Shown here: in pieces, positions 57,885 through 64,000 of the stretch
Layout of the letters: the number at the start of each line of letters is the position of its first letter
How positions within the stretch are numbered: position 1 is the stretch's first letter
Source: Usnea hakonensis
Taxonomy: Eukaryota > Ascomycota > Lecanoromycetes > Lecanorales > Parmeliaceae
Direction: 5' to 3'
Assembly (NCBI GenBank): GCA_013423325.1
Contig: BLJB01000040.1
Location: forward strand, 1 to 64,000
DNA: 64,000 bases
The notes under the pieces: generated by a model
Seen by the model: the letters and a program-made list of their open reading frames with translations, nothing else
What the model was told of the DNA's origin: nothing
The model's database searches: none
Made by a program: the position numbers and the translations under genes

Positions 57885-59354
57885 ATGCTAAAATCACAGC
57901 AGCCCCTTCGCCTTCTTCAATATGCCACCAACTCTCCCGCTCTTCTTTTCACCCACCACCGCCCCCTTCACACAGATGCATCCCACCGAGCTATCAGTAC
58001 AACCGTCTCCACGGATCAGGGAACCTATGCCTCCACCCCTGCGGTGACACCGACATTGCCCACCATATCACAGCCCTCACGACCGCTGTCCCTCCTCCCA
58101 ATGCCCGTCCTCCTCCGCTCCTATGCTCTTACAGCTCTTTCTTCCTACCCACTACTCCTATCGCCCTCGCTCAGGCTTCTCTCATTAGTCGCGCACTCCT
58201 CGTCCGCACTCTTGAACCCGGACCGCAATCCACTCCTTCACTACCTACTCAAGAAGACTTTCTACGCCCAATTTTGTGCTGGTGAGACCAAGACGGAGGT
58301 ACAGAAGACGGTCACGGGACTTAAGACTATGGGATACAAGGGCGTAATCTTGGCATATGGCAAGGAGATTGTGCTCCAGAAGGGGGAGAAAGTCGACGTA
58401 ACCTCAACCCAATCAGCAGGCTCCACGGCCGAGGAGGACGTACAACATTGGAAAGAAGGTACCCTGGAGACCGTCCAGATGGCTGAGGAAGGTGATATGA
58501 TTGGTCTAAAGTTCTCTGGAGCCGGAAGGGACGCGATGAGGCAATTGGCCGCTGAAGTATCACCTAGCGAAGCAATCGAGAAGGCGACGACCGAGATATG
58601 TGATCTCGCCCAAGCGAGGGGTGTTCGTTTACTCTTTGATGCGGAGCAAGACGCTGTTCAACGCGGTATCGACGCCTGGACGCTTCTATTCGCGAGACGG
58701 TACAATAGGAAGATTCGAGGAAAAGCGGTCGTGTACGGAACATACCAGGCTTACTTACGTTCTACGCCAACAACGCTGGTTCAACATCTTGCTGATGCCA
58801 AGCGAGATGGTTATACGTTGGGTGTAAAGCTCGTTAGAGGTGCCTATATGAGCAGCGATCCTCGGAAACTTTTCTGGGGCACGAAAGAGGAAACTGACAA
58901 TGCTTACAACGGCATTACGGACGCTTTACTGAACAAACGATGGAACAGTACTCTGCGGCCATCGCCCACAAAAGAGGATGAGAGGATATTGGCAGAGGTG
59001 GCCTTCGTGCTGGCGAGCCACAACCATGAATCCGTGCAGAAAGCGATGGCTATCCGCAAAGAGCAAACAGAGAAAGGAGATCCAAAAATTGACATGGCCT
59101 ATGGCCAGTTGATGGGAATGGCGGACGAGGTTAGTTGTGAGTTGGTCATGGCTGCGAAAGCGAGAGGGGCGGTGCTATTTGAGAAGGAAGAGTGTTCGGG
59201 GCCCAAGGCCTACAAGTATCTGGTGTGGGGATCTGTGGGAGAGTGTGTTAAGTATCTGATCAGGCGGGCTGAGGAAAATCGAGATGCGGTGATTAGGGCA
59301 AAGGGAACGAGGATGGCGCTGAGAGTCGAACTTGGAAGGAGGATGTGGGGTTGA
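57885..59354 (+). CDS. Proline dehydrogenase (proline oxidase), mitochondrial, 489 aa, intronless
   Basis: The enzyme oxidises L-proline to pyrroline-5-carboxylate with FAD and passes electrons to the respiratory chain, the first step of proline catabolism. The ATG at 57885 is chosen because it opens an Arg/Ser/His-rich, acid-poor N-terminus suited to mitochondrial import; in-frame codons upstream read through the TATA region. PRODH barrel motifs appear in order: FYAQFCAGET, MGYKGVILAYGKE, RLLFDAEQD, VYGTYQAYL, LGVKLVRGAYM, VLASHNHESV, MAYGQLMGMADE, and the C-terminal YKYLVWGSVGE..KYLIRRAEEN that holds the substrate arginines. Length matches yeast PUT1 and Aspergillus PrnD. It is not flanked by the transporter, regulator or P5C dehydrogenase genes of a prn-type cluster. 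Confidence 0.95.
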   Translation: MLKSQQPLRLLQYATNSPALLFTHHRPLHTDASHRAISTTVSTDQGTYASTPAVTPTLPTISQPSRPLSLLPMPVLLRSYALTALSSYPLLLSPSLRLLSLVAHSSSALLNPDRNPLLHYLLKKTFYAQFCAGETKTEVQKTVTGLKTMGYKGVILAYGKEIVLQKGEKVDVTSTQSAGSTAEEDVQHWKEGTLETVQMAEEGDMIGLKFSGAGRDAMRQLAAEVSPSEAIEKATTEICDLAQARGVRLLFDAEQDAVQRGIDAWTLLFARRYNRKIRGKAVVYGTYQAYLRSTPTTLVQHLADAKRDGYTLGVKLVRGAYMSSDPRKLFWGTKEETDNAYNGITDALLNKRWNSTLRPSPTKEDERILAEVAFVLASHNHESVQKAMAIRKEQTEKGDPKIDMAYGQLMGMADEVSCELVMAAKARGAVLFEKEECSGPKAYKYLVWGSVGECVKYLIRRAEENRDAVIRAKGTRMALRVELGRRMWG

Positions 59355-59732
59355 TAGCCATACAATGCTCATGGACAGCTGACAAAGAAAGCAAACAAAG
59401 ACATTCACCCGAAATCAACCACCGACCCCCCGGCATCACATGTCTGAAGACCGGCAACAATTCGAAGAGACAATAGCAATGACACTCACAGTGCAAACCG
59501 CACAAAGAACAATCTTACAGAGCGCTTCACTGTGTAGTTCGTGTGAGAAGACAATGAACATCTTTGCCTGTTAAAACATACGCTCGCCATCCAGCCATCT
59601 TCACCATCCAAGCCTGACTCTCCACAGCGAAGTTCTCAAAGCGCCAGCAATCAAATCCACCCACATCAAATTTCCTTTGCTGGCAAATCCCCACTACCAC
59701 AAGCATCCTCAGCAAACCCCCAATTTCTCAAA
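59355..59732. other. Short intergenic region
   Basis: 3' flank of proline dehydrogenase and promoter of the small ORF. Nothing else seen. Confidence 0.5.
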
Positions 59733-59915
59733 ATGCCCGCCTTGTCCACCCTCCTCACCAAAACATTCAAATTCGCAGCCAAAAGCACCAGCTTCGTCTC
59801 GCTAGTGGCCGCCATTAATGTGGTACCGGTGGCAGCGTACCAGCGTTTCGGTCCGTGGAATGAGGCGGAGTTGGAGAGCGGAATCAAAGAAGAGCAAGGA
59901 CGCCCAGTGTTTTGA
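59733..59915 (+). CDS. Small membrane-anchored protein (60 aa)
   Basis: The ATG has A at -3 (TCAAAATGCC), a good fungal start context. The peptide has a basic amphipathic N-terminus (LLTKTFKFAAKST), one hydrophobic segment (FVSLVAAINVVPVAAY) and a short acidic tail (GPWNEAELESGIKEE). This layout suits a small mitochondrial inner-membrane or signal-anchor protein. I cannot name a family. It lies 379 bp downstream of proline dehydrogenase on the same strand. Confidence 0.45.
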   Translation: MPALSTLLTKTFKFAAKSTSFVSLVAAINVVPVAAYQRFGPWNEAELESGIKEEQGRPVF

Positions 59916-61089
59916 AAGCTATTATGGGGATTGATGGATGGATGGATGGAATAGAGGATGTATCTTTGTTGGGAGGATCTTGGAAGAATCAGGGGGTCAT
60001 AGAGATGAGAAGGGGTGAGATTGGAGGATCAGTAATTCATTTCTTTGCAAAGAAAGATAGTAACAATGACCTGAGAAGTTGGGTTCGCTTACCCGTTCCC
60101 TCATGTCCGTCTATCGCTAACCTTACATGACGATTCACTAGTACCTCAAAGATTGCAGCCCGTATTCTAGGGCGAACGATGGAAAGAAGATGCAACTTTC
60201 ATCTCAACTGGACGACTTTCATTTCAACTGGACATCCGTTTCTCTGGTTGTATATCCTGTCTGCCAAGCTGGCGAATGAAGGGAACGAAAGAAGAGAAGA
60301 AGAGAGAGTACGTTCCAATTGGCGCTGGCATCGTCTGTTAGTCACTACGCATCTGCGAAAATTTTCCTCGAATTTTTCCTTGTTTGACTATTAAAACCGT
60401 GTTGCATCTTGAGATAGGAGATCAGGGTCTTTCGGAAGACGCGCACGAGGGTCGACCGCATCGCATGTCGCAAATGTATACGTACCAGGGTTACACGCTT
60501 AGGCCCCGCAACTTTACAACACCAACGTACTCGAAATTCCCAGCGTATCGAATTCTATTGTTTTTCCCATTATCCAGACACGCATTCTACCTGCGGACTT
60601 GTGGCAGGGACTGTAACGCCTGAGACATGGGACGTAGAGGGAGGGGAGACTGTCTCCTGGCTTGTCTCTGTTCGTTGCCGTTGCTTTTATCGTTATCACG
60701 ACTGGTTCCTATCGTTGGCTCCTTGCCAGCCTTTCCGTTGATATTGTCGTCTCCTCTAGAGCTTTCGCGAGATGTAAGATCGCCGAATGTATCAAGTACC
60801 TTGACTATGTAGATATTCTTGGGTTCCGGTTCTGATTTACACTGACGGATGGGACACAGATCAGAGGTCTTTCCCATTCCTGACAGCGATTTGGCGCTCA
60901 GGTTTTGGGCGGTTGGCAATGCTCTGAACCACGTGAGCAATTTTTAATTTCACTAATATTCCTTGTTGTGGACGGTGAGAGAGTCTGTAGGAGCAATTCG
61001 GTCATCTTCGGCCTCTGCTGCTCTCTAAATCCTAGTAAAAGATTTGGAGATATTCCTGGATGCCAGTGCTGATTCTTTATATGTGCTAG
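59916..61089. other. Intergenic, no gene supported
   Basis: ORFs are short and have no recognizable content. An unplaced 5' exon of the next gene may lie here. Confidence 0.45.
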
Positions 61090-61938
61090 TGGGATGTGGA
61101 ATCGACGCTCCTCGCCTCAGAAGCATTTCTGCAAGAACAGATCAACTTGCATGGCGAGGACACCCATCCACTCAGTGGTGGGCTTGAATATGACTCGGGC
61201 GCTGGTTTGGAAATCTTAATTATGAAGCAGGCCCAGGATCCGGAAGGACTACAGTGGTACGAACTGCAGGACGTTATTACAGGGCTCTGGGCCTACATCG
61301 TCACAGGAATGCAGTATTGCGCCTTGAAATTTGATATTCTGGATATCGAGGACCATTTTCAGATCGGCTACGGCCATATCCTCAAGCGGGACGGCGCTTC
61401 TCTGTCAAAAAGACTTGCCAAAAGAGAGCTGCAAATTACCAGCCCAGGGTTGCCTTCTTCAGCAAACTCGATCCCCGGACGGTACAACTCGAGCTTGGCC
61501 CAACACCTAGCTGGAGGCAGAGACTGGCCAATCGAGGATAGCGACTTAACCCTCAAAATTGTTACCAGAGGCCCAGATTTAGACGAAGAAGCGCTCAGGG
61601 ATCTTTTCAGAGGCGTAATCCAGATAGTTCAAAACGCCATCGCGGCCAAAGGCAAAGACGCATTATTGGGCGGCTCGAGTTTCCACTCTGGCAGATTGGT
61701 CATTCTGGAGGTCATCAATGAGCCTTTGGTGTTGACTTGGGAACAACTAGGATACGTGGTTTTGGGACTGATCGATTACATGATTGATTATCACATGAAT
61801 CGTGAAATTTACTTCACAATTTTTCAAGGCGATCCGAAGGTGGAGTTGGCGATTGGTAAAGTTACTAAAGGATTCGTTCAGCATGACAACGTTACAGTAG
61901 CTAGAAGAAACGCGGCGGACAGAGATGAAGTATATTGA
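61090..61938 (+). CDS. Uncharacterised protein with an internal domain duplication (5' end unresolved)
   Basis: The frame is open from just after a TAG at 61087-61089 to the stop at 61938 and has no ATG until 61222. Either a 5' exon lies upstream (the GTGCTAG at 61083-61089 could be an acceptor) or the protein starts at 61222 (238 aa). Two ~60-residue segments resemble each other. The first has a Gly-Gly...Ser-Gly lead, LEILIM, then W.ELQDVITGLWAYIV and ALKFDIL. The second has LGGSSFHSG, LVILEVI, then LTWEQLGYVVLGLIDYM and EIYFTIF. So the fold is probably duplicated. A linker with KRLAKREL lies between the two. The family is not recognised. A soluble alpha/beta protein is likely. Confidence 0.55.
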   Translation, partial: WDVESTLLASEAFLQEQINLHGEDTHPLSGGLEYDSGAGLEILIMKQAQDPEGLQWYELQDVITGLWAYIVTGMQYCALKFDILDIEDHFQIGYGHILKRDGASLSKRLAKRELQITSPGLPSSANSIPGRYNSSLAQHLAGGRDWPIEDSDLTLKIVTRGPDLDEEALRDLFRGVIQIVQNAIAAKGKDALLGGSSFHSGRLVILEVINEPLVLTWEQLGYVVLGLIDYMIDYHMNREIYFTIFQGDPKVELAIGKVTKGFVQHDNVTVARRNAADRDEVY

Positions 61939-63091
61939 GAATGCAAAGGTGGACCAAACGAGCTGAAGACTGTTCATCTCCAATGCTGCCAGAAGACGGA
62001 GACGATAGGCCCTGCTTGCTCCAAAAGATAAAGTCGCCACGTATCTCCGCGTCCATATTGCTCTCCACTCCTCCACATCTGTGCCACAAGATATACGGGA
62101 GAAGATACGAAAACGAAGCTCAAATGTCATCCACGATAAGATCGGTTCCATTCCACTGACGATTTCCGGAGACCGGTGCGTTACGCCAGCATGGATCGTC
62201 AACCAACAAGACGTGCCAATCATGATGATTGCAATTCCTACTGAGTAGATGTTCTTTACATATTCCCTTGAAACTCAATTGTTCAACCGACGAGGACTAG
62301 GCGACTCAGCAATTGTTCCGTAATCTAATCTTCGGAAACAAAATGCCAATCAATCAATACTATAACAGGACATCCTTCCTCTGCCCTGTCGGGTCTCGGG
62401 TGAAGATTTCCGTGCAAGATTGGAAAGCTTTGTCGTCCTTTCCCAGTTAAGTATTGTGATTGGCTTATCAGAGATCTTAGAGCGGTGCGCTTATAGGGAA
62501 AAAAAATGCCTCAGTTGGGACTTGGGAGGCTGAAGCTGGAGACTCAGACGGGGGTGCCGTCGCTTAAATAAAGATAGAGTGATCGACGGCGCCAGCGGTT
62601 GCGCAGGATGGCAGAATTCAAATAATCAAGGTAGTAAAGGATGGTTTTCATTGGACCGCCAAATGCCAATTCCAAGACAAACAACTTAACAAGCCATTTG
62701 ACTGCATTTGTCTGGATACCTTACCTATCTTTATCTTCTCCATCTTCCGTGACACCAGACATTACGGGATGAGAATATCCGTAGTGATGTCACCTTACAT
62801 CCTGAGACACACAAGCTTTGTCTTGGGCGTGGCCCGTCCTACTTCATTGTGGAGACGAAGGAAGGATGGCTTCCCCCATTCTTTCTCCGCTAAAAGTATT
62901 GTGGAGAGAATTTGAGTACATTAATTACTTAACCTTAACCCCCCCTAGTCCGTCCATTCTTTTGAAGCTCAGAGTTGCCTTTTGGAAAATTCACCGCATG
63001 TCTGCATTATTTTTTACTTTCATTGGATTTATTTGGCCATTTTTACGCAGACATTGTGACATTCTTTTCACTACTCACTTACTAAAACACG
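61939..63091. other. Intergenic and promoter of the sugar transporter gene
   Basis: No gene or repeat is supported. Confidence 0.5.
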
Positions 63092-64000
63092 ATGGCTGCA
63101 GAGGAGAAAGTACTCCAGGATTCCCCTTCGTCTTCGGAAAGCCAGATTCCCAAGGTAGCTCAAACAGTGGAAGACACAAAACCTAGTGCTGCTCCGCATG
63201 TCAACAATACCAAAGACGAGAACTATGACAACATCAATTATCCTCCACCGTGGAAATGGGAGAGGTTTTTCATTGGGGGTTACAGTCAGAGTCGAATGTT
63301 CAAATTCAAGAAACCCAAGACCATGTACACCGCCATCAACCTCTTTGCCGGTGTAGCTATCATGTTCTACGGCTACGACCAAGGTGTAATGTCACAGGTC
63401 AATCTGAACGACGACTACTGGAATCACAGTAGGCATACGACTCTGCTCGAGGTGAAAGCAGCTAACGTCAGAGCAGTGGGCATCAATTCTCCGAAAACAA
63501 GCTCCAGGAATGTTGCTGCCGAGGGTGGTATTGTCTCTGTTTATTACGCCGGTACCCTTATCGGGGCACTTGTTGCGGGGTCACTAGCCGATCGCGCTGG
63601 ACGCATAAAGGCCGTGGTATTCGGCTCTATGTGGGCTCTACTGGGTGCTGTACTACAGGCTTCTGCCCAGAACATTGCATGGATGTGCTGCGTGAGTCAT
63701 GATTTCTTTTGCCTCGACGAGGTTGCTTTGTTGGGGGAGCGAGCCCCTTTGATGACTGTTTGCACGGATTGTTTTGATCCTTTGAGAATTGTCCATGCTG
63801 ACTCTAAATGCATCAAGGCCCGTGTCATCGCAGGAGTTGGGGTAGGAGCCATCGACTGCGTCATTCCCGTCTGGTCTGCCGAAGTCTCGAGCCACTCTGC
63901 AAGAGGTGCCTTCCTGGCTATAGAGTTTTTCATGGTGAGACACTTTCCCTTTGTCTACATGATCTGGCTGACGAGTACAAGAATATTGGTGGTCTCGCTC
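63092..64000 (+). CDS. MFS sugar transporter, 5' part (runs off the window)
   Basis: Exons 63092-63428, 63477-63691, 63818-63934 and 63982-64000 (cut by the window edge). Introns of 48, 126 and 47 bp keep phase at each join. The N-terminal 75 residues are polar and cytosolic. Then come the first helices of the sugar porter family: NLFAGVAIMFYGYDQGVMSQV (helix 1 with the GYDQG motif), GGIVSVYYAGTLIGALVAGSLADRAGRIKAVV (helix 2, the D-R/K-x-GR loop), AQNIAWM, ARVIAGVGVGAIDCVIPVWSAEVSS (helix 4 and the P.W.AE motif), RGAFLAIEFFMNIGG. This pattern is typical of fungal hexose or related sugar uptake transporters at the plasma membrane. The substrate cannot be told from the first third. Confidence 0.9.
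   Translation, partial: MAAEEKVLQDSPSSSESQIPKVAQTVEDTKPSAAPHVNNTKDENYDNINYPPPWKWERFFIGGYSQSRMFKFKKPKTMYTAINLFAGVAIMFYGYDQGVMSQVNLNDDYWNHSRHTTLLEVKAANVRAVGINSPKTSSRNVAAEGGIVSVYYAGTLIGALVAGSLADRAGRIKAVVFGSMWALLGAVLQASAQNIAWMCCVSHDFFCLDEVALLGERAPLMTVCTDCFDPLRIVHADSKCIKARVIAGVGVGAIDCVIPVWSAEVSSHSARGAFLAIEFFMVRHFPFVYMIWLTSTRILVVSL

Overview
The window looks like one contig from a filamentous ascomycete (Pezizomycotina). The evidence is genes with short GT-AG introns (about 47-126 bp), fungal families (LaeA-like methyltransferase, GH128 glucanase, PHO84-like transporter, TPR-CHAT protein), and a repeat block carrying the signature of repeat-induced point mutation (RIP). I cannot name the species. 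Two compartments meet sharply near 26.2 kb.

Compartment 1 (1-26,180) is an AT-rich transposon graveyard. CpA and its complement TpG are almost absent on both strands over most of it, while CpG persists, as expected of CpA-to-TpA RIP. Every old reading frame is shredded, but the insertion history is readable from target-site duplications (TSDs). It holds: the chromodomain-bearing 3' end of a Ty3/gypsy chromovirus with its LTR (1-932); a copia-like relic; three copies of one LINE family (LINE-A: 5098-5825, 9089-9582 and a full-length copy at 11272-25081); a gypsy element (13679-22220) inside the long LINE-A; and a second LINE (LINE-B, 14252-16287) inside the gypsy element. A pyrimidine-rich minisatellite (25560-26180) closes the block.

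Compartment 2 (26,181-64,000) has normal base composition. Its proximal part (26-39 kb) is gene-poor and accessory-like: two TA-flanked MITE candidates, a 62-bp tandem array, two small secreted proteins (29032-29586 and 38040-38492), a chimeric rhodopsin/2OG-dioxygenase relic, a large secreted glycoprotein and a multi-pass membrane protein. Further on are a PHO84-like phosphate transporter (40274-42262) with a 31-base homopolymer in an intron, a divergent pair made of an unknown 291-aa protein (44911-45786) and a 1,289-aa TPR-CHAT protease-like protein (46861-50782), a LaeA-like methyltransferase (52494-53623), a GH128 glycoside hydrolase (54557-55616), a truncated MFS relic, another secreted protein, proline dehydrogenase (57885-59354), a small membrane ORF, a protein with an internally duplicated domain (61090-61938) and the 5' part of a sugar transporter running off the right edge.

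The genes do not form an obvious metabolic cluster. The most interesting functional hypothesis is the CHAT gene with its divergent neighbour, because fungal CHAT proteases are known to sit beside the cell-death effectors they cleave. The strongest structural result is the nested, TSD-dated stack in which the sequence spared by RIP sits at the 5' ends of the LINE copies.
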